A stretch of DNA of 64,000 nt from Selaginella moellendorffii (lineage: Eukaryota > Streptophyta > Lycopodiopsida > Selaginellales > Selaginellaceae), in contig NW_003314371.1 of NCBI RefSeq assembly GCF_000143415.4, positions 472,788 through 536,787 on the forward strand, given 5' to 3'. Below, piece by piece: positions 1 through 10,729 of this stretch. The notes under the pieces are model-generated. The model was not told where the DNA came from and did not search any database. It worked only from the letters and a program-made list of their open reading frames with translations. Both the position numbers and the translations under genes were made by a program. Each line of letters begins with the position of its first letter. Positions within the stretch are counted from its first letter, which is position 1.

Positions 1-12
1 GGAGAGAAGCCC

Positions 13-26
13 CTAGGGTTAGGGTT
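13..26. promoter_or_regulatory. telo-box-like motif upstream of ATG13
   Basis: The sequence contains two overlapping AGGGTT units (TTAGGGTT), the reverse complement of the plant telo-box AACCCTAA. It lies about 270 bp upstream of the ATG13 start codon. Telo-boxes are common in promoters of housekeeping plant genes; a role here is inference. The window starts here, so the rest of the promoter cannot be seen. Confidence 0.3.
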
Positions 27-291
27 CCACGACGGGCGCTACTATCTCTCTCCTCCATCGAGGTAAACCCAGGCGGCAGTGGAGGGGGAGATCGCCATGA
101 GATTTGCGCATCACGGCAGCAATGGAGGGGGAGACGCTGTCGGATTCCATTCCCAGGGAAAAGGGAGAAGCCTTTTGCGCGAGTTCTTGTGACGCCGGGG
201 AAGGGAGGAGAGAGAGGGCATGGGGTGATCGTTCGGTCATGCGGGGCAAGCAAGAACAGGAGGAGGAAGAACAGCGCCACGAGTGACGACA

Positions 292-2371
292 ATGGCGGGC
301 TCCTTGTCAATGTCCAAGACGGAGCAGATCATTGTCGAGTTTTTCGTCAAATGCCTCCACATCATTCTCGAGGCCAGGATCCCGTGCTCCTCCTCCAACT
401 CCTCGTCGCAGCCAGGTAGGGATTCGCCCTCTCCGGCCTCCTCCTCCTCCTCCAAGGACCGCTGGTTTAATCTGGTGCTTGGGGACTGCCCCGCGGCGCT
501 GGAGAGCGCGGAGCCCTGGAGGAGGGGCCCCGGAGATCATCCTCCCATGGTGGTGGACATTCTCCTGGATAGATCTTCCGGGGATCACAGGTTTCGTGGA
601 GGAGGAGGGCCGGGGACTCCGGACTCGTGGAGCGAAGGGGAGGTCGAGGACTCTTACGGGACAGTGCTCGAGAGATGGACGATCAGCCACGAGCGGTTTA
701 GCCAGCGACGCAGCGGGTCTAGCAGCAGCCACGCGCTAGAAGTTCCAGGGATTTACAAGCGCGCCACCATCCTCATGAGGACGCTCTACTGCTCGGTCCG
801 GACTCTCCCGGCCCATCGCCTCTTCCACCTCGCCACCTCGTCGTCGCAGAGCCGGAGCTTCAGCCTGGGTTTCAAGGTCTGGGCGTCGCCGCCACCATTG
901 CTCCCGGATGAAGCGGCCATGGAAGTTCGCGGCTTTGCTCCAGTGGAGACCCCGATGGGCCGGCTGGCCGTCTCGGTGGCGTACCGCCACACCACCGCCG
1001 TGACCGCGCTGGAGGTGACTCCCGCGATTCTTCCCAGGATCATCGCGGACTACGTTGGCAGCCCCACGACGGATCCTTTGCGGAGGCTGTCGGCGGACTC
1101 TTTCACGGGGTCGGTTCCTTGCGGGGGGATTTCTGGAAGGCGGGGAGTTCACGTTGTCTCCGTGCCAACTTCCGTGCCGAGCCCGCCATCCGGGATTGGA
1201 CGCCGCCACAGCTGGGGTGGCGGGCTCAACAAGCTCCAGTCGCCGACGCTTCTGCCACCTTCGTCACCATCTTTCGGCAGCTCGCCCTCCTCTCGCCAGC
1301 ACTCCCCGGTTGCTCCTCCGACTACCAGGACCAACCATAGCCAGCCGATTCCAATCTACGAGCAGCAGCAGCAGAGGTCGAGGCTCTCTCCGCCGAATCC
1401 CTCGCCGCCGGGGACGTGCCACTCGCTGGAGAGCAGCCTTGCCAGATACTTGCCGAGGCACTCCACCGCGCCGGTTAGCATCCCAAAGCCTTCGAGCGTC
1501 CGGGGCCTGCACGACAGGAGTGCGCTTCCTCCGCCAACTCCGAGGAGGAGCTTCGAGCAGCCACCTCAGCATGTCTACGCGAGCTCCAATCTCTCCGGTG
1601 CCCGAGGGGATGTGCCCCCACGGCTGTCGGCGTCGACGCTCGCAGAATCGATGCTGCTGATATCTCCTCCTCATCCATACCAATCGAGTCAGGTAAGCAT
1701 GTTTCTTACGGTTCTCTTTGTGCCGCTTGGCTGACTTTGTCCACTTAGGGAGATGAAGGGCCTCCCTCTGGTGTCAAGCGTTCCCTCTACGGCTCCCCTC
1801 GCGTCTCGCTGTCGAGATCGTCCAGCAAACTCCGTGACGACACGGACGACGAGGAATTCGCTTGTCCCTTCGCGGTGGACGAGGACGACGAGGAGCTCCA
1901 AAGCAGGTTTGTTTGGAGTGTTTGTTTTTCCGGATCTTTTCTCTGTCCTCACACTTTGTAACTATCAGAAGTCCCCGGACTCGACATACCAATGTCTTCG
2001 AAGCCTCCGGACCAAAGTCGCAGCATGCTGCGGTCGGCGCACTCGTGAGGCTTCTCAAATCAGCCCCGCCACTGCAGGGGCGATCGTGGTCACTAGCAGG
2101 AGGAGAGGTGGACATGGCAGCAGTGGCATCGCCCGAGGCGACACACCAGGTGGTAAGATCAAAGAGCCGTCCCATTCCAGGAGCAGTGCAGCAGCACAGG
2201 TATCAAGCAAGCGTGGCAGCGTATCAAGCACCGCATCATGTTTATCGACAGCAGCAGATGACCAAGAGCCTCAAGACAACGAGCGAAGCGCTGGAGGAGC
2301 TGGAGGTGTACAAGGATCTGCGCAAATTCATCCTGACCGAGCAAGGAAGTGTACAGGCAAGCAGACAATGA
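292..2371 (+). CDS. ATG13: Autophagy-related protein 13 (ATG13), regulatory subunit of the ATG1 kinase complex
   Basis: Three exons, 292-1692, 1749-1906 and 1969-2371, give 653 residues. The start is the ATG at 292; the frame is open nine bases further back, but only through a GTG. The N-terminal part (SKTEQIIVEFFVKCLHIILE, then FSLGFKVWASPP and TPMGRLAVSVAYR) matches the plant ATG13 HORMA domain. A long Ser/Pro-rich, probably disordered middle follows, as expected for the phosphoregulated region. The acidic DDTDDEEFACPF stretch in exon 2 and the LKTTSEALEELEVYKDLRKF segment near the C-terminus are also typical of plant ATG13. Family knowledge: it bridges ATG1 and ATG11/ATG101 at the phagophore under TOR control. 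Introns are 56 and 62 bp with GT-AG ends. Several short upstream ATGs lie in the leader. Confidence 0.9.
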
Positions 2372-2708
2372 ATTGTGTATATACAAAACAAGAAAAAAGT
2401 ACCAAGTTTGGACAACATTGATTTTTATTATAATTAAAATTCGATTGATCCATCGCTCGCATGGATCACAGATCCAAGCAAAGAATTTGCAAACTTGGAT
2501 TCTTGCATTGATAACTTGACAGAAAAAAAAAAAAAAAAAAAAACAAGGATTTTCATGGGACAATGGCTTTAGTCTCGTCGACAGGGTTTCGCTTTTGTGG
2601 TGCGATCAAACACAATGCCGCCTTGATCGCAAACAAGAGGCGAGTGTCTTTCAAGTTGCGGCTTTGCTTATTTCGTTTTTGCTTCGTCACTCCAGGCAAG
2701 TTTTGGCT
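2372..2708. other. Intergenic region between ATG13 and the amidohydrolase gene
   Basis: There is a homopolymer of about 20 A at 2523-2542 and AT-rich sequence just after the ATG13 stop. I see no further gene. An open frame runs from 2563 into the amidohydrolase region, but it disagrees with the amidohydrolase frame and looks incidental. The region should contain the ATG13 3' end and the promoter of the next gene. Confidence 0.5.
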
Positions 2709-4109
2709 ATGGCGAGTAGCAGTGACAGGATTGTGGATAGCCATTTGCACGTCTGGGCGTCAAAGAAAGAGGTTAAATTGTCGAGCTTGGAAACAGATAA
2801 GTAATGCTTGTTCATCAGGCACAAGAGTTTCCGTATTTTCCTGGCCAAGAACCCACAATCGATGGAAGCATTCAACTCCTTCTCGATGTCAGTTGTTTCT
2901 CTTTTCTTTCTTCTCTCTTGATCAAATGGGTGTTCCATGTCTCGGCTTTCAGAAGCTTTGTGAGGCTAACGTTGCTGGCGCTCTGATTGTCCAGCCCATC
3001 AACCACAAGTTTGATCACTCCTATGTAACAAGGTGATGTTCTTAGGATCTTTTTCTTCCAGAAGCACCAATGTGGAATCAGCAGTGTGCTGCAAAACCAC
3101 CCTGAGAAATTCGTTGGGTGCTGCTTGGGAAACCCCGAACAAGACGGGCGTGGCTTGGCAGAACTCGAACGCTTAGTTGAGCAAGTAAGTTGCTTCTTCC
3201 TTTTTCCTGCTTTTGCTACAAACTTTTGCCTCGCAGGATGGATACCGGGCTGTGCGCTTCAATCCATACTTGTGGCCGTCTGGAGAGAAGGCAAGCCTTT
3301 GACCAGAAAGCTTTTGTTTCAAACTCACTCTTTTCGTGCACAGATGACCAACGAAGTTGGCAAGCGAATGTTTGCAAAGGCCGGGCAGCTTGGCATACCG
3401 GTGGGATTTATGTGCTTCAAGGTAGACTTCACTTTAAAGATTTCGTGATCCTTGATCTTCTTTGTAAATGAATCAGGGACTCTCTCTTCACATAGAGGAG
3501 ATCGAGACATTGTGTTCTCTGTATCCATCGACCACTGTCTTGATTGATCACTTTGGCTTCTGCAAGCCGGCCGTGTGAGCTGCTCAAATTCGTAATCCAG
3601 CTCACTGTTGGCTTTACTCTTCTGTGTCGTGTTTCTAGCACCGAAGAGGAAGCTGCAACATGGAACTCGCTCCTGGGCCTCGCTCGATATCCACAGGTTT
3701 GCTTACACTATGTATAATCTTATGCACTTACACAAAAGAAAAAACTTCTTCACAGGTCTACGTCAAAGTGAGCGCATTCTTTCGAGTTTCGCGAGAGTCA
3801 TTCCCGTACAAGGATACTTGGACAATGCTGCGTCGGCTGCTGGATGTCTACGGTCCTAGCAGACTCATGTGGGGAAGGTAAGCAAGAAGTCACAAAAAAC
3901 GATCAGATTGACAGTCTTTCCTTTCGTGTGGCAGTGATTTTCCTTTTGTAAATCATGAGTGTGGATACAGTAACGCGGTAGGCATTCTACACGCTGCGTG
4001 TGATCACGGTACCGTGTCCCGAGACGAGCTGGAGTGGCTGCTCGGTAAGACGGCAAGGCAAGTCTTTGGAGGTGTTTGGGCGGGCAAGCAGCTGAAATGG
4101 TGTGATTGA
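2709..4109 (+). CDS. Amidohydrolase-family (amidohydrolase 2) metal-dependent hydrolase
   Basis: Ten exons: 2709-2771, 2819-2887, 2953-3032, 3085-3184, 3237-3290, 3344-3421, 3477-3574, 3639-3696, 3756-3877 and 3935-4109, giving 298 residues. The N-terminus carries the HxH metal motif (DSHLHVW) of the TIM-barrel amidohydrolase superfamily. GALIVQPINHKFDHSYVT, FVGCCLGNP, GYRAVRFNPYLWP and VLIDHFGFCKP follow in the order seen in plant and bacterial amidohydrolase-2 proteins. FPYKDTWTMLRRLLDVYGPSRLMWGRDFPFV is split across exons 9-10 and matches the usual C-terminal active-site block. The substrate is not evident; relatives include lactonases and decarboxylases. Intron 5 (3291-3343) has a GC donor after AAG. 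The gene is tandem to ATG13 and convergent with the proline-rich gene, 101 bp away. Confidence 0.85.
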
Positions 4110-4210
4110 GAATCGACACATTTCAAAGAACAACATGAAAACTTTTACACCTCGTTTACTATTATATCTCTCAGTGCTCACACACATCTATACATTCGCA
4201 CCATCTGTGC

Positions 4211-5471
4211 TCACGGTATTGGAACTGGTCCATCACCTGCACATTATCAGTCAGCAAAGCTTTAACACCGCATATCTGAAGACGTACCTGGTTTTGGCTC
4301 ATCACCGGGTTTTGGAAGTGGGCCTTTGCCTGGAGAAAAAGGAAATAAAGTAGGTAGAAAGCTGATAGAAAAGTGCAAACCTGGCCTGGGTTTGTTTCCA
4401 GGAAGTGGTTTGCCTCCAGGACGCGGTTCTGCACAAAATAAAAAGTTGGAAACCGGAAAGGGAAACAGAAAAGACCTGGCTTTGGTTCAGGCTTCGGATT
4501 CGGCCTTGCTCTTCCTGGTTTTGGCAATGGTTCGTGATGAATGAATCAGTCATTGAAAACATGCTATACAGACCTGGCTGTGGCAAAGGTTCGTCTCCTG
4601 GGTTTGGCTTTGGCTCGTCTCCTGGATTTGGCTTTGGCTCGTCTCCTGGGTTTGGCTTTGGCTCGTCTCCTGGGTTTGGCTTTGGCTCGTCTCCTGGGTT
4701 TGGCTTTGGCTCGTCTCCTGGGTTTGGCTTTGGTTCGTCTCCTGGGTTTGGCCTTGGTTCGCTCCCTGGCAGACGAACACAATGACAAACTTGCAAAAAA
4801 AGGAAGTGTGCAGACCTGGTTCATCCCCTGGGTTTGGCTTTGGCTCGTCTCCTGGGTTTGGCTTTGGTTCGTTCCCTGGCAGACAAATACAATGACAAGC
4901 TTGCAAGAATGAAGTGTGCGGACCTGGTTCATCCCCTGGGTTTGGCTTTGGCTCGTCTCCTGGGTTTGGCTTTGGCTCGTCTCCTGGATTTGGCTTTGGT
5001 AAAATGAAAGGAAGAAAAATGATGGTTGAGAAGAACTTGTAACCAACCTGGCTGCGGCTTTGGCTCATTTCCGGGCGATGGTAAAGGATCAGCTCCTGGA
5101 GTTAGCTTGGGTTCGTCTCCGGGTGCAGGCTTCGTCGGAACTGGTACACCACCTGAAAAAACGAAAGAAGAAAGCATCTGCGAGTGTTATATAATGCGCC
5201 ACTAAACAATACAAACGAAGTACCTGGTCTGTCAATCAGCTTGCGACCAACTGCGAGGAAAAGCTTGTAAACAAGAAAAGAAAAAGAGAAGAGAAAAATC
5301 TCAGTACTTGGATTCAGCTGGTTCGTACCGAGTGTTCCTCCCTCGGCCCGGTCTGACAAAATGGAAGAACCATAAGTTTCTGTGTGAGAAACCAGCGATA
5401 TCCTTACTCTTGGCTCCATTCAGGCTCGACAATGCGATGCACGCAAACGCCAACAAAACGAAGAACTTCAT
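4211..5471 (-). CDS. Secreted proline-rich repeat protein (PKPNPGDE repeats)
   Basis: Ten exons on the minus strand: 5408-5471, 5224-5250, 5048-5152, 4924-4983, 4816-4875, 4574-4765, 4476-4514, 4381-4428, 4288-4329 and 4211-4236, giving 220 residues. The start is the ATG at 5471; an earlier in-frame codon is only GTG. Residues 1-20 (MKFFVLLAFACIALSSLNGA) form a clear signal peptide. The rest is built of Pro/Lys/Asn/Gly/Asp/Glu units, mainly the octapeptide PKPNPGDE; exon 6 (192 bp) equals eight 24-bp units. Every intron is phase 1, so all internal exons are symmetric. I know no named family with this repeat. A cell-wall or extracellular matrix role is inferred from the signal peptide and proline content. 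The model was chosen because it keeps the PG-PKPNPGDE register across every junction. Confidence 0.75.
4576..4766. repeat. 24-bp tandem repeat array in the proline-rich gene
   Basis: Eight consecutive units of a 24-bp motif (plus strand tttggctttggctcgtctcc with variants) fill exon 6 of the proline-rich gene. Further units occur at 4830-4880 and 4935-5000. Units are contiguous and encode PKPNPGDE on the minus strand. Variation is mostly single-base. Confidence 0.9.
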
Positions 5472-5859
5472 TCTTTTCGCGGCTACGGAGCGATTGATCG
5501 ATGATCTTATCTCCACTCGAGAGAAAGAGTGGGGTTTTTAAGCGCACCCCAAAAGTGATAGCGATGAGTGGTACATGGACTGCGTAACCACGCGCGCTGG
5601 ACTGTCGTATGCACCTAGTTGCTGAAAAGACCGAGCCACCTTAATAGGCAATGGCCGGCTTTTTTTTTTCCCATCTTTCTTTGTGCTGGAGTTGCCAGCT
5701 TCTGTTTTATGCAGATGTCGTGCTCAATGGAGAGTGGGCCGTCCGTCGAGAATTTTGGAAGCACAACAGGTACGACGAGATATGCCTGCCACTGGGGGAG
5801 ATTTACAAAATCGGTAAGGATTAATGATGCCCGTAGCACTACCAAAGTTAATTTACTTG

Positions 5860-6680
5860 GAGTGGGAAAGGATCAAACTCGAGTCGGCCACGAGAGACTT
5901 CTTGTCCGAGGTTCTCGACACGTAAAATGCCCGCTCTGGGCATCAAGCACACGGATCGCTCTCGACCTCAGGAAGGCTGCCTCCATAGCTACGCGCCACC
6001 ATCCCATGGTGCTATGATGAGAAAGATCAGAATAAATAAAAACAAAGTTAGTCATTTGCGCATCGTGTTGCCCTTGCAGCGTAGGTGGAGTGCATTTTTC
6101 TAAAGGATGCCGAGCTTTACGCGCTGGCCAGACACGCTCATAATGGTAAAATGGCGATGGGTTCTTTGGCATTTGCTTTTGGAGATAAAGCATCTTTATT
6201 TTTATTTGACATGAGGAAAGAAGCTCTTTTCATAGTTTGGGGTGAGAGAGGATCGAACTCTCGACTTGAGCATGCCTCTATAGCTATGACGCGCTGGCAA
6301 CCATGCTCAAATTGTTTCTGGCCAATTTGGGCATTTGCAAGAGAAGCTTGAACTCCCAACCTTGGTATAAATCAAAAGCTTTAAGATCTACACATATTGC
6401 ATTTGCAAAGTGTGTTGAGGAAAGCTTGAACTCCTCGAAATCTGTCAATAGTACGCATTTGGACAACCGCCCATTTTGATCCGGGATATCGTGCATGGAG
6501 TAATGTGTGCCTCGTGCATTTTGCTAAAATACACGGGTGAGAGAGGCTCAACTTCAAGGTCACTCAGATTTATCATGATGACGTTCTTCCACAAAAATCT
6601 AGAGGTGAGAGAGGATTGAACTTTCGACCTGGGGGGTGGGCATTTTGTCAATGACAAGTGACAAATACCTTTCTTTGGCA
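5860..6680 (-). repeat. Cluster of tRNA-like (B-box) motifs, probable SINE relics
   Basis: The minus strand has at least five T-arm/B-box-like sequences of the form GAGAGTTCGATCCTCTCTCACC with variants, near 5872-5893, 5955-5975, 6240-6262, 6538-6560 and 6603-6625. The best copy (about 6238-6305) also has an A-box-like TAGCTATAGAGG about 35 bases upstream and a perfect seven-base T-stem. No copy folds convincingly into a complete tRNA with an identifiable anticodon, so these look like tRNA-derived SINE remnants rather than tRNA genes. The rest of 5472-7082 holds no gene that I can support. Confidence 0.4.
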
Positions 6681-7082
6681 TTTCCAGCTCGAACTTTCCT
6701 TTCTGGAGCTATTGTAACGATTCCGGAAACGTGTCCCTCGGATGTGAGCTTCGCATGGAGAAATTTCAATTGATTTGGAGAGCATCTTCCCATGTATACG
6801 TGACGTAGAAGAAAGCAAAAGCGAGTAGAGGTACAAGCGAAAGATCTTTTCTCGTGTTTGGCACGAGGCCAGGCCGCCTGACGCGATTGCGAATATGCCA
6901 CTGTTGACAACGGAGTTTCTAGCGGTGCTGGTTGCAGCATGGAGGATCCACGAACCCACAGTGATAAAGACAACCTCAGACAAAACCAGGTACTATAAAC
7001 TCTTCACACCTTCTCCATAGACGATCGATCTTTCGCGCGAGAAGCTTGTTCCGCAACAAGGGATCCAAGAAACCCATTGCAA

Positions 7083-8839
7083 ATGCGTCGCTCTTGCAGC
7101 CAGCAGTCCTTGAGCGATCTCTTAATTGGCGCCCCGGCTGTGGCCCTCTCCCCCCAGAAGAAATACAACGTTGCAAACGGGCGAAATGGCATACGAAGGC
7201 TGCGCAAGAACACCGTCGTCAAGATCCTGGCTCGTCTCAACAGGGCCTCGAGAAAACCTTCGCGCGGCTTTGCTCCCGCCTCCAGAAGATGTTCCTCCAC
7301 GCCCTCCGCGCCAAAAGTCGTGAGTATCGTCGAGAAAGTTCGAGTCCGAGCTGATCTTTCTTGTCTTCCCCAGTGCTTGGATGGATCTAAGAAAGATCAT
7401 CGAGACAAGCTGGTGCTACTGAATTTGCTTGCTGCGCTCTATGGCCTTGGAAACGTAATCTCCAAGTTCGTGGACGCAGGAGCAGCTCCAGCAACTTTAA
7501 ACTCGGCAGTCAAATACGCGTCGGCGTCGCTTGTGTTCCTTCCGTTTCTGATTCGAAGCCTCAAGAGCGACGATGGCGGCCACATTCGAGCTGGAGTGGA
7601 GCTTAGCTTGTGGACGTTTGTTCACAGCCTTCTCTCGAGTAGCAGCCCGAGAAGCACGGACATGAACGCGGCTTCACTGCTCTATGCATTGACGGTGAGC
7701 TCGATCGTAAAGAACGCGTAGGTTTTGATCTTCGTTTTACAGGTTGTTGGCATTCCCGTCATGCAGCTCTATGCCGGGGGATCAAGCAAAGTTACATGGC
7801 TGACTATCACGGCGGCTCTCCTCGGTAAGTTCGTGGTCTTCATGATCGTTTTGAGTTGGAATTGGCAACTTCTTTTCTTGTTAAAGTCGTTGACTTAGAA
7901 CTTTGGTCGTCCATGGCAGGCATGGGACTCCTGGAAGAAGAAGGAGCTGGATGGAAGGGAATTCTTCTACCACCGTGTGACAACACCTGGGCGATTGTCG
8001 AGGCATCCTTCTCCATCCTCCAGCTTCTTCGATCGGAGTCACTTGGAAGGAACCGAGACCCCGTGCGATTAAATGCGATTCAGCTGTCGCTTCTCTCGAT
8101 CCTCAACGCTGGAGTGGAGCTGAGCCACCTCAACTCCTGGACTAGTCTCGTGAGCGAAGCACAAACGCTACCGTGGTGTCCGCTGCTTTTCAGTGGCCTC
8201 GTCTGCGTCGGCCTGGGGAGTTTGCTGGAAATGCGAGGCCTTCGAGGAGTGCACGGCTCCACCATCGCCATGAGCAGCCTCATGATACCAGTTTGGGGAG
8301 CTTTCTTCTCGCTGCTAGAGCAGGGAAGATCCTCGCAGGAGATCGTCCTTCTCTCGGGGATGGTTCTCACGGTTGCCAGGCTTTCTAGCTTCTTCATGCA
8401 TGAACTGCTACACCATCGAGACGACGACGAGGAGGATAATAGCAACAGCCAGCAAAGTTCTCAAAAATCGGGGGTTAGAAACCATCTTCCAGTGATGATC
8501 TTATCGTGCCAGTTGAAGTATCCATACTACGTTAACCAGGCCCAGGCTCTTCTTGGAGATGTGGACTCGAGCATGAACTCCAGCCTAGAGCTACTGGAAA
8601 ACTCGAGCTTTCCCGATCACCAACAGCGAGAAATCTATCAAGTGAAGGCTTTGCATGATCATCTACTAGTAGGCGCATCCGATGGGATTCAAGGGAGTGG
8701 TCATGCTGACTACTCGCTTGTAGACACAACTGTTCATATCGTCACGAACTTTAACAACACCTTCGTCGCCTTGAGTGTGAGTACGCTCCAAACGTTGGCG
8801 AGCTGGGCAGACAGTACTCTCACGATTTTTGTAAGCTAG
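7083..8839 (+). CDS. DMT-superfamily (EamA-like) transporter, probably plastid-targeted
   Basis: Four exons, 7083-7319, 7374-7694, 7743-7824 and 7920-8839, give 519 residues. The first ATG in frame is at 7083. Exon 1 is Ser/Arg/Ala-rich and basic with few acids, as in a chloroplast transit peptide. LVLLNLLAALYGLGNVISKF with the following hydrophobic segments matches the start of the plant/cyanobacterial EamA domain. Later helices include LLFSGLVCVGLGSLLEMRGL and STIAMSSLMIPVWGAFFSLL. The C-terminal ~120 residues after ARLSSFFMHELLHH are hydrophilic and unlike the family. Intron 1 (54 bp) is in-frame and stop-free. The last 20 coding bases overlap the antiparallel ferroportin CDS; a possible donor at 8776 could give a different C-terminus. 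Substrate unknown. Confidence 0.65.
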
Positions 8840-10648
8840 ATCTGTAGAAGTATGATGAAAAGAGCAAGGCTGCAATTGTAACGATGACGTAGGAGATGAT
8901 CACAAGCCTTCCGAACTCCTGTAAATGAAATACAAGACCATCCATTAGGTACCTGAAAGAATATCACCACCTTTGGATCTGGTGCTAGAATAGTTATAAC
9001 GAAGGATAGGAGGGTCATCAGCGATTGCAAGGCGCTTTGCACGCCACCAATTCTTCCTCTCTCTTGTTCTTCGACTGTGGACTGTGCATCACAAAAATGA
9101 GAGGAAAGCTAAGCGTTAAGTTCTTGCCTGCATGAGCTGGGTCACGGCCAGATCAAACATCCACAGACCCAGTCGAGAAGCTACGATTCCAGAGATAAGA
9201 AGCGATGTCGCGACGCTGGTCTTGTGGATCCAAACCGAGGCCACGCTCACCATCAAGCACAGCCACTGCACAAAGACGTTTTGAGAGAGTTCTTCCGGGA
9301 TGTTTTCTACAAGAGGGGCATTTACTTGAGTCGAGATGGCCCAAAGGCCTGCTTTGCCGGTTCCTTCCTTGGACTGGATAACTGGATACAAATATGTTGC
9401 TGCCACTCCTAAGAATGCTCCAAGGCCTCTTGCAACTCCAATTATGTGCGCTGGCACTCCCTTCCATGCCAATGCGGCAGTCATCACAAATCCAAAGCTG
9501 GGAGAAAAGATAGAAATATTGAAGAGGAAGTTTATTCGAACCTTAGAACTGTGCAGTGGAGGACTGCCAATGCCACCGCTGCTAGCACCACTTCTTGTCT
9601 GAAGTAGCTCGCCCATCCATCGATCATCGCAATACAAGCTCCCTTGACGAGTTGCGTGACACCGCTTAGAGCTCTAGGATCAAGTTTATCCTGGCATTTC
9701 TTGGATCTGGAGAGCTTCTGGAGCGCAGGGGCGCGGTGGTAGACGGTGGACAAAAGCCGATACTCCAGAGCGAGGCTCAAACCATTCCACGCGACAGTGG
9801 CGATCAAGCAAGGAATCGCCGAGAAGCTGCTCAGCCAGATCCCCACGAATGCGGGAGCCAGCATCTTGCAAACCAGATCGATCCGCTTCATCGCCGAGTT
9901 GATGCGCGTGAGGCTCTGCCCCGGAAGCTCGCCCAATGTCACAGCCCTGTGAAATCAAGAGACCGTTAAAAGAAATCCCAAATCCCTAGAAACAGAGGAC
10001 TCCGACCAGTCCCGCTCGAGCAGGATTCCCACCGCCAGCCCGCTGAGAATCCCCACGGCGCCCAGGGAATGGACAATTGCGATCGCGAGTTTCCTGCCCA
10101 ATGGCGGGATTGATCCCGGGATGAGCAGCGGCGACAGGGCAGTGGCGGACAAGGCGATGGACAGGTTTCGTGTCCCGATTCCAAGCCGGAGAAGCTGCGC
10201 ATGGTCACACAGAATTAGAGCAAAGAACGATCGCAAGAGTTCCGTGCGCTTGGCTTTGCTCGCCTTGATGTGGCTGATTTTGTCGACTGCGCTTCCAATG
10301 GCCGCGCCGAATGCCGACGTTGCGGCGGCCTGGACGAGGCCATACGCCGCGGTGAGGAGCAGAGAATTGGATCCCACTCTCATGAGCAGCAGAGCGACCA
10401 GGAAATCCCACATTCTGCGCAAAGAACTGGCATGATCAATCCGAGAAAGATGGGATCCTGAGAGCAATTTACCCGGCTCCCCATCGCCCCAAGAACTGAG
10501 CCGCGTACAAGAGCCTCAAATCCACCACCTCTTCCTCCTCTTCTGCTTCCTCTCCTCCAAATTGATCCAACGCCACGAGAAGCGTCTGAGAAGAATTAAA
10601 CTCCTCGCCACCATCGCCATCCCGACCGCAAAGCTCCCCGTCCACCAT
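8820..10648 (-). CDS. Ferroportin (iron-regulated transporter, SLC40/IREG family)
   Basis: Seven exons on the minus strand: 10473-10648, 10007-10414, 9542-9946, 9326-9497, 9128-9265, 8971-9081 and 8820-8918, giving 502 residues. LYAAQFLGRWGAGMWDF, NSLLLTAAYGLVQAAATSAF, ERDWAVTLGELPG, LTRINSAMKRIDLVCKMLAP, SRLGLWMFDLAVTQLMQ and RGRIGGVQSALQSLMTLL are conserved ferroportin blocks, in order. The product is a multi-pass exporter of Fe2+ (in plants also Co and Ni) at the plasma membrane, tonoplast or plastid. Intron 5 (9082-9127) has a GC donor after CAG; intron 4 (60 bp) is in-frame and stop-free. Exon 2 appears to hold about 12 extra residues (SFFALILCDHAQ) relative to the family. The start codon is 81 bp from the lipase stop. 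Confidence 0.88.
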
Positions 10649-10729
10649 AGTGATGCTTGCAAATGCCTTGGATTTATCAAGCTTTCTAGCCACAGCCGAA
10701 GTATATATATACACGCACGCGCGCACAAG

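Noticed and set aside
736-1209. Minus-strand frames opposite ATG13
   Set aside because: Shadows of the GC-rich ATG13 exon.
4576-5000. Regular 24-bp repeats resembling a CRISPR array
   Set aside because: Units are contiguous without spacers, encode PKPNPGDE and lie in a eukaryotic gene.
6238-6305. Functional tRNA gene on the minus strand
   Set aside because: Good T-arm and B-box, but no convincing anticodon arm or acceptor stem pairing.
6599-6983. Two overlapping minus-strand frames of 111 and 124 codons
   Set aside because: No conserved motif or splice-supported continuation; the region is repeat-like.
8710-8800. VHIVTNFNNTFV in the transporter tail resembles ribosomal protein S11
   Set aside because: Only about ten residues match and no further S11 sequence follows; probably chance.
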